Assembly (NCBI RefSeq): GCF_901000735.1
Contig: NC_081547.1
Location: 17,596,013-17,660,012, forward strand
Direction of reading: 5' to 3'
DNA length: 64,000 bases
Source: Corylus avellana
Taxonomy: Eukaryota > Streptophyta > Magnoliopsida > Fagales > Betulaceae
Numbering within the stretch: the stretch's first letter is position 1; the number at the start of each line of letters is the position of its first letter. The notes below the pieces were generated by a model, which ran no database searches, was not told the origin of the DNA, and saw only the letters and a list, made by a program, of their open reading frames with translations. Positions 48,864-59,952 of the stretch are shown piece by piece. Both the position numbers and the translations under genes were made by a program.

Positions 48864-49234
48864 AAATTATCCATTTTTCCTTGGGTTCACCAAACCGGAA
48901 ACTATTTTAACAAGGTTAATTTACTGTAGTCGTATGATTTTGAGTGAGGGCTAGTGTGTAATCTTAGTTGGCGCTGTAAAATGATGTGAAAAATCCTAAT
49001 TGTCATTTTTGAAAGTCATAAATTAATAATAACGCATATCGCTTTTTTATTGGGTATGACATGGCAAAGTAACAAATTTTTTTTAAGTTACTTCAAGGCA
49101 ATTAATTTAAGGAAACAAACTATTATTTTGGCATATATACCTTAAGGGCCAATAAATTATTTTTTATACCAAATGGAGTGATTTGTAATATAGGCCAACT
49201 ATAAGAACCTTTAAATTATTTTTTATATCACATA

Positions 49235-50118
49235 TAGGCCTGGGTATCGATCATATCGGTCCGGTTAAGGGGCTTACCGATTACCGACCGATAAGCTATC
49301 GGTTAACCAAATCCAAACCGATTACCGACCAATAAGAAATGTTACCGAAAATTATGGGTCATATCGGTACTCAGTTAATCGGTCGGTTAAATCGGGTTTT
49401 TGTGGGCTTTTTATTAGGCTTTTAACTAGTTGCTAATTGGGCAAAAAATTAATTGTTTTGGAGGCCCAAATACGTTTTGTTGGGCTAAAGCCTAAAATAA
49501 CTTATTAAAAATTAGTTATTTTGGAGTATATTTTTTGCTAAAATAGTTTATTGAAGCTTTTTTCTTTTATATTGATTCACTACAATATAAAATAAAAATC
49601 AAATGAATAAACTGTCAAATGCATGTAAAGCTTTAAGAGACCTTTTTTTTTTTTTCTTTTTTTTTCTTTTTTTTTTTTTCAGTTAAGAAAATTAGCACAA
49701 ATAGTCAAATAAGAGAGACTAAAAAATAAAAATCACAAATATGCTCAATAGTCAATAATTATACAGTACTCTAGTCGTGCAATAGAAATACAATTACCAA
49801 TAAAATAACCATCCTAAACAAGCCTCCTCTTCAGGAACTTATTGTAACTTAAAACTTACAAACTTATTTCCATGTCAATTTAAACAAACCTAAAATACGA
49901 ATTAATGAATAATGCTTTCAATAATAAATATAAAATTATAAAAATTAAAAATTATAAAAACTTATCGATCATATCGGTCATATCGGTTTTTCGATAACAA
50001 ATTATTAACCGACCGATTATTGACCGATAAGCTTATCAGTATAAAATTTTTAACTGATTACTGACCGATAATTATCGGTTCAGTTAAATTCGGTAATCGG
50101 TTAATCTGCGCACCTCTA
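49235..50118. mobile_element. Non-autonomous hAT-like element
   Basis: An 884-bp element with ends TAGGCCTGGGT and (inverse) TAGAGGTGCGC. The flanks ATCACATA (49227-49234) and ATTACATA (50119-50126) match at 7 of 8 positions, giving the 8-bp target duplication expected of hAT. Both ends hold many subterminal ACCGATAAG/CTTATCGGT and ATCGGT words in both orientations, a pattern of hAT transposase binding sites. No transposase is encoded. Confidence 0.8.
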
Positions 50119-50126
50119 ATTACATA

Positions 50127-52020
50127 GAGTGATTTGTAATTTAGGTCAATTACAATGACCAATTTAGCATTTATCCCTAAAATAAAATAAAAAAATACAT
50201 TTTTTTTTTTTGAAGAGTTAGTTGAAGATGTAATAGTCAATATATTTCTGAGAGATATATTAGTATATCAATCAAGTCTTTTCTATCACCTATATATTGC
50301 AATTCATAATTGATATTTAAAATCATAAATACTAACTTTAGTAATTAAGCATCTTGTTAAGTATATAATGCGACTTTTAAGACATGGATCAAGAGTATAA
50401 TTTTTTTTTTTTTTTTTTTAAATTTTTAATTTTTTATATTCTATTCTATTCAACTGTTGACCGTCATTTCTTTGCTATCCGATAAAATATTACAAATTAA
50501 GTGGAATGGGATTAGCCTATGGGCTATTTCAATAAAATGGCCCACCCAACAAAAAGGCCCACGTATGAAAAGGCCATAAAGGTTCAAGAGCCAAATTACG
50601 TGTAGCCAACCGTCAATAAAAAAGGAGGAATGACATTCAAGGATCAAAACCTTTGGCGAAATTTTGAGAATTGTTTTGATTTGTTTTTTTTGAAAGAAAT
50701 ACATTCCAATTTGATTGATAATAATCACGAGCATAAAGCTCTTACATCGCAGGAACACAAAGCCCTAAAAATGCAAATTATAGCTGAAGCTATAAGGATA
50801 CAACATCACCTAAAACCTCCGCTAACCTATGACTAGTTTTCAATTGAAATAACAGATCTGCATAAGACAGACGCAATCCAATGCATAGGTAGTGCAAATT
50901 CCTCATCGACCCAAAAGCCAGGATGAAGTTCACGTCCACAACTCGAAGGTTTGGACTAAAATTCACATCCACGACCTAAATGATCTAGACCAAAGTTCAG
51001 TTCACATCCAAGCAGGCAGATCGAGTGGCCAAGCCTTATTATAAAACATAAACAAGAAAACCGAAATAAAATGTGGACGAACCAAAGAGGCAAGGCCTTA
51101 TTACAAGCAAATAACATGAATGAAATGCATACAGGGAAAAAAACATGAACAAAGACAATAGAAGGAAAATAAAACAAACGGGAATAGGTACATGCAGCGT
51201 GGATGCCGATTGTGCACTCGCCGGAAATCGACACCGGAAGGGAATGATGGAAGCTGGACATGGTGGGGACGCGGAAAAAGCCCAAAACAGTGGACGGAGG
51301 GTGGTGAAACCGATCGCCAGTTGGCCGGAAAACCATCGTAGCATGGGACGTTGAAGCTCATCGCTGGAGGGGCACGAGGAAAGACCCAGCATCGGACGGT
51401 GGGCGGCAGAGTGGGCGGAGGAGATCGGCGGCGAACACAAAACAAAACTAGGGGGAGTTTGAAAGAAACCCCCAAAATCAGCATCCACACTGAGTGGCAC
51501 ACAAGCAAGGCTACAAGAACATCACACAAAAAACATAGCAAAAAAAACAGAAAGGAAAGGAGCAGAAAACAACCAGAGAGCCCTGCCAAGGACAAAAGCG
51601 GAACAAAGAGGAATGGGCGGTAGAGAAAGGGTAGGGAGGAGGCAACCTGGGCTAGGGACATCAAGTACACTACGGGCACCCGGTGCAAGGGCAGGCCAGG
51701 GGGAGGAGGTAGGCAACAAATGGCCATCCCTCCTCCCCTCACCATGGGGGAGGGGGCTTACCTATGTTGCAGCGCTAGAGAGAAAGTGAGAAAACCCTAA
51801 GGCCGTAACAAGAAGTTTTTATTGAGAAAGTTGTTTTTTTTTTTTTTTTTTTTTAAAGAGTTTTAAAATTGGTAAAAATTGAGAATTGTTTCGGTGGGGC
51901 CTACATTTGAAAAAAAAAAAGTTATTTGTGGGGTTCACAAGCAAAAATTGGTTCGATAAAATTTTGATAAGTGTTTTTAAAAAATAACAAAATGAACAGT
52001 ATTCCCCAAAATTAAAACAA
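50127..52020. other. Unassigned DNA, partly GC-rich
   Basis: An AT-rich part (50127-50630) with a T-run at 50401-50419 is followed by 50640-51780, which is richer in G+C. On the minus strand the latter reads like a transcript leader: CCCTAGGG-type and CTTTCTCTCTAGC phrases, then CCCTCCCCC tracts. The large minus-strand open frames here (51039-51500 and 51101-51745) are rich in F, L, P, C and S with no recognisable motif. They are more likely untranslated retroelement sequence (possibly LINE) than a gene. Confidence 0.35.
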
Positions 52021-52385
52021 GGAAAAAATGTAAAATTAGTCATTGTGGTTTACCTGATTTACAATTAACTCTCTATGACATTAAAATGAACTCAAAGGCC
52101 CCTTAGGTATGTCAAAAATATAATTTAGTCTCTACAATCAAATTCCGTCCACTAATTTAACAACTTCCCTTAGTATGACACTGATTTAAATAGGACAAGT
52201 ATCACAATTATATTGGCTTTAATGTTTTACGCTATTAGAATCTGTTAAATCAGTGAACGTAATTTGACTGTAGGGACTAAATTATTTTTTTTGGCATACC
52301 TCAAGGACCTTTGAGTCAATTTTGATACCACAATGAGTTAATTGCAAATCAGGTAAATCACAAGGACTGAATTTACATTTTTCCC
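52021..52385. mobile_element. Large foldback MITE, Mutator-type
   Basis: Arms of about 145 bp pair almost throughout: GGAAAAAATGTAAAATTAGT at the left with the inverse of ACTGAATTTACATTTTTCCC at the right, then GATTTACAATTAACTC with GAGTTAATTGCAAATC, and ACTCAAAGG with CCTTTGAGT. The flanks TAAAACAA (52013-52020) and TAAAAACAA (52386-52394) suggest an 8-9-bp duplication. Non-coding. Potential source of small RNAs through its hairpin. Confidence 0.8.
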
Positions 52386-52559
52386 TAAAAACAAATCTAT
52401 TCCAGTTTATATTCCATGCTAGTGCTTGCTTGGTGGAAACCACCGCTACGCCACTAGGCGTTACTCGCAGCCGTCCTAAGCCCCTCAAAAGTTCATGGTA
52501 ACCATTGTGAGCTTGTTGGAAGTTCATCGCTCCCACCTCGAGGCTGCCCAGAGTTTATT

Positions 52560-53283
52560 ATTGAAAAATGCTTAACGACTCCAAAACCTCAATTTATACG
52601 GAATTAACAGATATTAATCAATATGGAAACAATTCTAGCACCAAAATATGAACAATCAATAAAGCAATAAGACACAAATATTTTGGTGATGAAGAGGAAA
52701 CCTTTTAGAAAACAATCTAAAAGTAAAACCTCTTCAGGGCAGCCAAACCCAAGAAATCACTATCAAAAGATTATCCAAAGATTACAGGCACTAGAAACAA
52801 TTACAACCCTTTGCAAGACATTGCCTCTGTAAGATCGACAATCCTGGGGTAGAATTTCGTACATCTCTCTCTCTCTCTCTCTATAAAGATGTATACCCCC
52901 GACAAAACCCTAGACCTCATACACTTAAAATCACGTTTTGGGTCGTAAAACTTATGGGGTGTCCGGACAGGTTAATGGGTTGTTCGAACAGGGCCTTGCG
53001 GACCAGAAACTGAGTTTTCGGAACTGTTGTCCGAACAGGGGGAAGGCATGTTCGGACAGGGCCTGCAGAGAGTGAAAATTGCATTTTGAAACTTCTTTCG
53101 AGCCTTGATCAATAGCTCTGATCGATGAGTGTTTGTGGTCTGATTGAGCTGAAACTTTCCAGGCATGTTCATGACACGTGAATTCTCATTGTGAACGGTG
53201 GAGATTTGATTCTGAGAATTCTATATCAGTGTTTGAGCCCGTGGACAGTAGCCTTTGCCTTTTGGAGCCGAATTAAGCCAACA
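52560..53283 (-). mobile_element. 3' LTR of a copia element
   Basis: On the minus strand the LTR begins TGTTGGCTTAATTCGG at 53283, right after a polypurine tract (GCCAAAGGGGGAGTTTGTTA at 53291-53310). It contains four CCGGACAGG/CGAACAGG words (52958-53062) and a CT microsatellite (52866-52883). Its far end, near 52560, is not defined exactly. Confidence 0.65.
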
Positions 53284-54553
53284 AAAATACTAACAAACTC
53301 CCCCTTTGGCAATTCGGTGACAAAACCAATATGCCGAGCCATCCCATCATCTCCCCATATTTACTCCTCTTTTTTGTCACAGAATGACAAAGGGTCTTCA
53401 TGTTTCCTAAAACACTTCACAAAATACATTAAGGCACATATGGAACAGGAATACATAAATACAACTCATGATCACAAATAACAGAACATGCATGAAGTAA
53501 TGCAATATCTTGAAGAAACATCAACAAAAACTCCCCCTCAATGTATGAATCATTTATCAACAAGAAACTAGAAAAAACATCATTTCAAAAGTCAAATGAA
53601 CATGCATGATACACTCATCAACAACTCATGTATTTCAGCAATGAATATCCCAAACATGCTCCAAGTATGCGAAATATACATGAGACTAGAAATGACAATA
53701 AACTAATATTACTTAACCCAAGCAAAGTAAAGTGTTCCATTCAACCCATGCTTGTGTGTTGTGTGTGTAGGCCATCCAAGGAGAAAAATTTATAACTTTC
53801 AATTTGAGGAGAAAGTTTCACCAAAGAAGGTTTTGACAAGAAAATCAAATCAAAAGGCAAACCTTATCATACTAGGGCCTAGCTACTCTCATCCAATACA
53901 TTTCTCTTAAAAAGAATTTTGTGCATAAGTTTGACATAGTGAAATAAATTCCATATGGAACATGATCTTTTGATTTTTGTTTCACTATATTTTTCTTTTT
54001 CTCTTTGAGAAAGTGTCATTAAACAATTGATACTTATCAAAAAAGAGAAATGCTGGAATTTTTAAGCCCTAGGTTCAACTAGCGTATGGTCAATTTGAAA
54101 AGAAATACGACTAGTCAAAAACCTCATATAGTTACCTAACAGACCTCACATTAAAAGTTAAGATATAATCTCAAATTAAGCTTAAATGTGCACAAGAGAG
54201 TAAACATAGGCAAAATGTACCACATAAGATCAGGCTTTAGGTAACCACAAAAACAAGTCCATTGATCAAATTTTCATCTCATGCATATTAAGAACATTCC
54301 AAGATGCAAGGGATTAAATCCATGAAAGCAACATGAGAAATTAATGGACTATCTAGGTGCATTAGATGAAAGAAACAAAATAACCAAAAAATATATTTTT
54401 CTTTTAAATTTTTTTTTTAAAAAAAAATGCACACAAACAAAAAACAATTGCAGAACAACTAAAACAAAAATGCAATGAAAAAAGAAAAACAACATGCTCT
54501 AGGATATGCAAAGATATGCAAGAAAATCAATCGTAGGCATATGGGTGACTCAC
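53284..54553 (-). mobile_element. Non-coding 3' region of the copia element
   Basis: Between the gag remnant and the 3' LTR lies about 1.3 kb of AT-rich DNA with a second purine tract (CTCCCCCTCAATG at 53530-53542 on the plus strand). No reverse transcriptase, integrase or protease motif was found in it, so the element lacks pol. Confidence 0.5.
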
Positions 54554-55134
54554 CTAATATAAAGTGAGATAACCACCACTCCCCCTCAAGGGGTGAATGG
54601 TATCATCCTTTCTAACCCACACTTGAGAAAGCTTAGGTCTAGACTTATGACTTTGCTCAAACTTATCTAGCCTAGATAGCACTTCTCTCATCATTATGAC
54701 CAAACCCTCACTTTCTTTCCTAGAATAGAAATTTTCATTTATATGCACATGAGGTTTCAAATTAAAACAGTGAGGTCGAATGTGACTCACTTTTCCACAG
54801 TGATGACATGTAGGGACAAACATTTGAAAAGGTAAGATGCATGAGGCTTAATATAGATTTTCTAACCTTTCTTACCTTAAGAAGTCAGAACAGTTGCTTG
54901 CTTTTCTTCTCTTGAAGATTCTTGTACTTTCACTGGTTTAACAAAAACAGTCTTTGAAGTAGAAGCACGGTAAGAAGACAAAGAAGCAGTTTTATCAAAT
55001 CCTAAACTAGATTTGTCACCAAAATATTTTTGAGCATGCAACATTTTATCTAGCTTTTCACTAGAGGAATTTCTCAAATGATTTCTAGATTCATTCAGAT
55101 CATTTTGAAGGGATTTAATCTTAGCAATTAACAC
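54554..55134 (-). pseudogene. Copia (SIRE-type) gag C-terminal remnant
   Basis: The frame 54877-55134 encodes a charged segment (LQNDLNESRNHLRNSSSEKLDKML, shown here only in part by its ends LQND and KLDKML) of the type found after the gag coiled coil. The frame 54554-54823 has a CCHC zinc knuckle (CHHCGKVSHIRPHC) followed by RLDKFEQSHKSRPKLSQVW and a VRKDDTIHPL block, typical of SIRE-type copia gag. The knuckle binds element RNA in particles. Stops lie between the two parts. The pol domains that should follow are missing. Confidence 0.7.
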
Positions 55135-55261
55135 ATGATTTTAAGATTTCAGAGTATTGCAAACAGCATGTGAATCACTCAAAGTTTTCAACAAATTATC
55201 CCTTTCAAGTTCAAGATTGTTAATATCCCTTTGCCTTCTCACGACTCTCCTCAGATTGGGA

Positions 55262-55615
55262 TCATTGTGCCTCTAAGGTCTCGAAAAGTTTGTGAAAACC
55301 TTCCTCCGAGGTCCGAACTTGCTGAAGCTCCTCCAGGACATTGAAATGCTCCACAGTTGCATGATGAACATTGGCATCGACCTCCTTTGCATGCTTTATA
55401 AGCTCTCGATTCTTCTGAGTTGTAGCGTCCAAAAGTTCTTGTTGTTGAGCATTAGCAACCTCCAGCTCGATATGTTTCTGTTTGCTCTCAAGAAGCTCTT
55501 GATCCTTCGCCGCTATCAAAAGGAGAAGGTTTTCCACTTCGGAACTAGAAGCTCCTGGGTGCTCAACTCCTTGAGAACCTGAAGCCTCCTTCCGATTGCT
55601 CAACTTTTGGACCAA
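55262..55615 (-). pseudogene. Coiled-coil fragment, probably retroelement-derived
   Basis: An open frame of 117 codons is rich in E, L, Q and K in heptad-like spacing (for example EVENLLLLIAAKDQELLES and RELIKHAKEVDANVHH). It reads toward the copia gag remnant but joins it through a stop and frame change. On its 5' side (above 55615) it abuts the chromovirus LTR. It could be the upstream part of the same gag or a piece of another element. No function is assigned. Confidence 0.4.
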
Positions 55616-57400
55616 CTCCCAAAGTTCAACCGTTGACCCAAGTTAGTTCCAATAGCATCCTCTTCTAGGGTAGATAAACCGCACAGATATTCGTAATGAT
55701 AAGGGAAAACATAAATAAAAAGGGGGGTAAGTCTAAGACTTAGTGAACATTAATGCAAATAATGCACATGCCAATTTAGTAATGAACTCCATTTTCATAA
55801 GGCAAGAAATAGTTCCATATGACAGTTTTTATCAAGAATGTGGTATAGATATATGATATATGCATATGATATAGAGTGGCAGTCATAGTTCAACAATATT
55901 GTCTACACGAGATATTGCCCTTTCCCAGCAGAGTTGGTTCTGTCCCGAGGGACCTGTAATACAATGCCGGCACCCCAGCCATTGTACGCTACCATACATA
56001 ACACTAGTGGCATGACCGAGTCCGACCTCGGGTGGCCTACACCGCTAATGATGTCCATCCTGTAGTAACCTAGCCATTTGGGAATGCCTGCACCAGGTCA
56101 TAATACCATTGGATCCAAAACCCACATAACACTCATACATTTGACCATAAAGCTAACATGTATAGTAAGCCCATGGCCATTATACCGCATGTACCGGTGT
56201 ACCATGTCATACGATACAAATTATTATATCTGTATTTTACATGCATACTTTTACAAGTGTCACTTTCTTAACATATTCAGCACAACGCTTTTCTCAAAAT
56301 GCTAGAGTTCATGTGCAGCAAGTATAAATGTGAGAGTTGCAAATATGCATGTTTTTGGTACACAAAATAGTTGTGCAGTGCATGGAACATAACAATGAGC
56401 ATTATGTGAGTTAAAACTCACCTGGGTCGTATAACATCTTCGAGTATTTCAAATGATCTAGGTTCTCCAAATCTGTGGAACACCTTCTATTAGTCATATT
56501 TCTATCAAAATGACTTTAAAACAAGAAAATAGGAGTTATTGGACGACTGGTTAAAATAAAGTTCCCTCTCACACTCTGGACCGTACGTCCGGGATCGGGA
56601 TCGTACATCCATTGTGATATCACGGACTGTACGTCCAATCGAGAGACCGTACGTCCGCTTCAAGGTTTTTAGGGACAACCTCATTTTGTCCACTCGTCCT
56701 CCTATTCTCCAGAACCAAATTCTAAGGCTATCAAAGGGCTTCCTAAGGTTTCCTAACTCAAAACAACGTCTCCAAGCAAACAAAATCATGCTAAGTCAAG
56801 ACAACGTCATTCTTACAAGATTTAAAGCATAACTAAAGCTAAAGCTAAACTAACAACTCAAACAACAACTAAGACAATGTTTAAGCAGCATAACGACGTA
56901 AAAACGAGCTAGGCTTAAGAGCATTACCTCCTTGAAGTGAAACTTCAAGAACTTCCTTTCCATTAGCACCAACCGCTCACAATGTCACAAAAGAGTTTCT
57001 GGCAGCTTGGGGGCAAGAGAGAGGTGTGAAAAACTAAAGGGGTAGGGGGTATTTATAGGTAAGGGGGTCTACCAACTCTCTAGAAAAGCAGCGGATGTCC
57101 GCCAACCCTAGCATACGTCCGGTACTATTTTCGCAGCGGTCGAAAGGCTGCTTCATACGTCTAGGTATTATCTAAAGGGTATTCCAAAAAGTAGTGTACA
57201 TCCGTATGGTCCCATGTCCGTCCGTGTACTATTTGCAGAGCGTACGTACGGTGGTCCCCCACGTACGTCCACACTACAAACAGAAGCGTACATCTGGTCC
57301 AAAAGTCCAAATTACCCTTCTAGTGTCTTTACTAACCCAAAGCCCAAATTATCCCCCTAACTAAGCTACCTAAGCTTAGTTAATTATTTGGGTCACTACA
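55616..57400 (-). mobile_element. Chromovirus 3' LTR, probably truncated
   Basis: On the minus strand the LTR begins TGTAGTGACCC at 57400, directly after the polypurine tract AAGGAGGGAGGA (57401-57412). A TATA-like CCTATAAATACC lies on the minus strand near 57047-57058. Between the LTR start and TATA, and again near 56575-56660, are many CGTACGTCCG-type words. The far end should match 63804-64000 (TGTAACGACCCC start on the plus strand), but no such match was found around 55616, so the LTR seems cut there. Confidence 0.7.
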
Positions 57401-57835
57401 TCCTCCCTCCTTATAAAAATTTCGTCCTTAAAATTTCTAGACACAATACCAAAAGATCAGCACTTAAAAGAGGAGTGGAATATTACATTTCATTCGTAGA
57501 GTCATTAGTATTGTGCTCAGTAGGTTCTTGGGCTATCTCCTCCCATCCATTAATTGGCACTACGTCGTCGTCAAACAACTACGAAAAGTCACCTCGTAAA
57601 TCATCAAGCGTGTCATACTTAATGTTGCCAACGCTATACCAATCCTTATCAATCTCAACTTCTATGTCCATCAGCTCACAGAAGAAGTAATTCCACATGC
57701 AGTCCGGGTCGATTGGTATAGGTGCCATAATCCTGTAAAGAAAAGCAACTCTTTCTTACTCAACTATTCCATTATCCAAAATGGAAATAGGCATATTGTC
57801 AAAGTGTAATCATTGAAGAAAAGACTCATACATAA

Positions 57836-58267
57836 TTATTCAAACAAATGCGGATAGCGACTCCTCATGTCTTGCTCTGCCTACCATGATGCTTCCTCGA
57901 CTCCATGGTTACGCCACAATACTTTAACGATAGAAATCGTCTTGGTACGTACCACTTGCTCCTTTTTATCCATGATCTTCACTAGTTCTTCGATATAGGT
58001 CAACCCCTCCTCCATTCCTAGTGGCTCGTACCCCACAATCGCATCGGAATTAGCGATGTACTTCCTTAACATCGAGACGTGGAAAACGTCATGTGTTCTG
58101 ACCAAGTCTGGGGGTAAGGTGACTCTATATGCCAATCTCCCAATCCTCTGGGTGATCTCAAACGGTCCAATAAATCGAGGACTAAGCTTCCCCTTCTTCC
58201 TAAATTGCATCACTCCTCTCATGGGTGATATCTTGAGGAATACATGATGCCCCACGTCGAATTCCAA
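57836..58267 (-). pseudogene. Integrase C-terminus and chromodomain of the chromovirus
   Basis: The frame starts with the GPY/F region of integrase (LSPRFIGPFEI, then TLPPDLVRTHDVFHVSMLRKY) and runs into a chromodomain-like segment (MDKKEQVVRTKTI, VKVLWRNHGVEEASW). In chromoviruses this domain is thought to direct insertion to marked chromatin. A TAG follows the EASW motif, but the terminal RSRYPHLF-type end is still readable to about 57838. Confidence 0.8.
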
Positions 58268-58430
58268 TGGTCATCTCCGATTATTAGCATAACTCTTCTG
58301 CCGACTCTAAGCTGCACTCATCCTTTCCCTGATGATGAGTACCTTGTCACAAGTGTCCTACTGCACTAATCCTTTCCCTGATGATAAGTACCTTGTCACG
58401 AGTGTCCTGGATCAACTCCAGCCCCAACGT

Positions 58431-58989
58431 CTACCTCTTACCAACGTTGTCCAAATACAAGGGTGACTGACACTTACGTCCATAAAGTGCTTTGTAAGGC
58501 GGCATTCCAATAGTCACCTGGTAGCTGTTGTTGTGGGCAAACTCAATCAAAGGTAGATACTGGACCCAATTACCTTTGAAATCCAACACATAAGCTCGCA
58601 ACATATCTTCCAAAATCTGGTTAGTCCACTCCGACTGACCATCTGTCTGCGGATGGAAGGCGGTACTAAACTTCAGTGGGTGCCTTGGGTAACCCCAAAA
58701 TAAAATCCATAGCGATTTCATCCCACTTCCACTTAGGTACAAGCAAGGGCTTGAGCGTTCTTGCCGGTCTCTGATGCTCTGCTTTCACCTGTTGACAGGT
58801 TGAGCACTGTTCCACAAACCTTGTAATATCTCTCTTCATATTGTTCCACCAATATAATCCCTTCACATCCTGGTACATCTTAGTACCACCAAGATATACA
58901 GTGTACTGGGAACGATGAGCCTCGCTCATTATCTCCTTCCTCAATCCTCCGCTCTTCGGTACACACACTTGCTTAAAATGGGTATGCAA
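58431..58989 (-). pseudogene. Chromovirus integrase with internal deletion
   Basis: The frame 58666-58989 has the zinc-binding part (CSTCQQVKAEHQ) and reaches the first catalytic aspartate in IAMDFILGLP. The next bases jump to FSTAFHPQTDGQSE in another frame (58431-58742), which lies near the end of the catalytic core. By comparison with the family, roughly 90-105 residues, including the second catalytic Asp, are missing. The junction is close to 58677-58690. Confidence 0.8.
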
Positions 58990-59037
58990 CCCATCATCCT
59001 TGAGACAAAACTCCCTTGCCTTTCCTTCTTTAAGTAA

Positions 59038-59952
59038 CTACTTGATCTTGGCGCACTCAAGGTCCTCCAACTGAGAGGCTTTGATCCTTGCAAGCAATTC
59101 TGACTGAACCATCAGGTTAGCCAAGTGTATGGGTGCACCTTCATCTACTACTTCCAATCTCATCCTAGTGAACTCCCTGATCAACTGGGGTTGAGAAATC
59201 CCTAGAGCAGTAAGCTCCACCGTTGATTTCCTGCTCAACGCATCTGGCACTACGTTAGCCTTGCCAGGATGATAATTGATCTCACAATCATAATCCTTGA
59301 TCTGCTCCAACCACTTTCTCTACCTCATGTTGAGCTCCTTTTGGGTAAAGAAGTAATTAAAGCTCTTGTGGTCCGTGTAGATCTCACACTTCTCACCATA
59401 CAAGTAGTGTCTCCAATCTTTAGAGCAAACACAACTGTTGCCAACTCCAAGTTGTCCGTAGGATAGTTCTGCTCGTAAGTCTTCAGCTGACGTGAAGCAT
59501 AGGCAATAACATTGTCGTTCTGCATAAGCACGCACCCTAAACCCTTCTTAGAGGCGTCGCTATACATTACAAAATTGCCAGATCTTGTAGGTAATGCCAA
59601 CACAAGAGCAGTTATCAGGCGCTTTTTTAGCTCCTGAAACTCTTCTCACACTCGTCCATCCAAACGTAGAGAGCATTCTTCTTGGTCAGAGCAGTAAGTG
59701 GTGCTGATAGCTTCGAGAAATCCTTAATGAAACGTCGGTAGTAACCAACAAGTCCTAAGAAACTTCGGATCTTGAACACGCTGATTGGCCTAGTGCACTC
59801 CACTACTGCCTTTACCTTCTTTGGGTCAACCGCTACACCCTCTCCAGAAATCACGTGACCAAGGAAGGACACGCTATCTAGCCAAAACTCGCCCTTCTCG
59901 AGTTTAGCATAGAGTTGCTCCCTTTGAAGCCTTTCCAATGCTTTCCGTAGAT
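59038..59952 (-). pseudogene. Chromovirus RT end and RNase H remnant
   Basis: Frame 59627-59938 carries the RT connection (SFLGHVISGEGVAVDP, then SFLGLVGYYRRFIKDF). Frames 59325-59603 and 59038-59310 carry RNase H ([16 protein letters not shown]; later NVVPDALSRK) with a frameshift between them. The segment starts at the left edge of the solo LTR insertion (59953); its other half is at 61441. Confidence 0.85.

Noticed and set aside
51039..51745. Minus-strand open frames of 153 and 214 codons
   Set aside because: Composition is dominated by F, L, P, C and S from pyrimidine-rich DNA, with overlapping frames equally open. No motif recognised.
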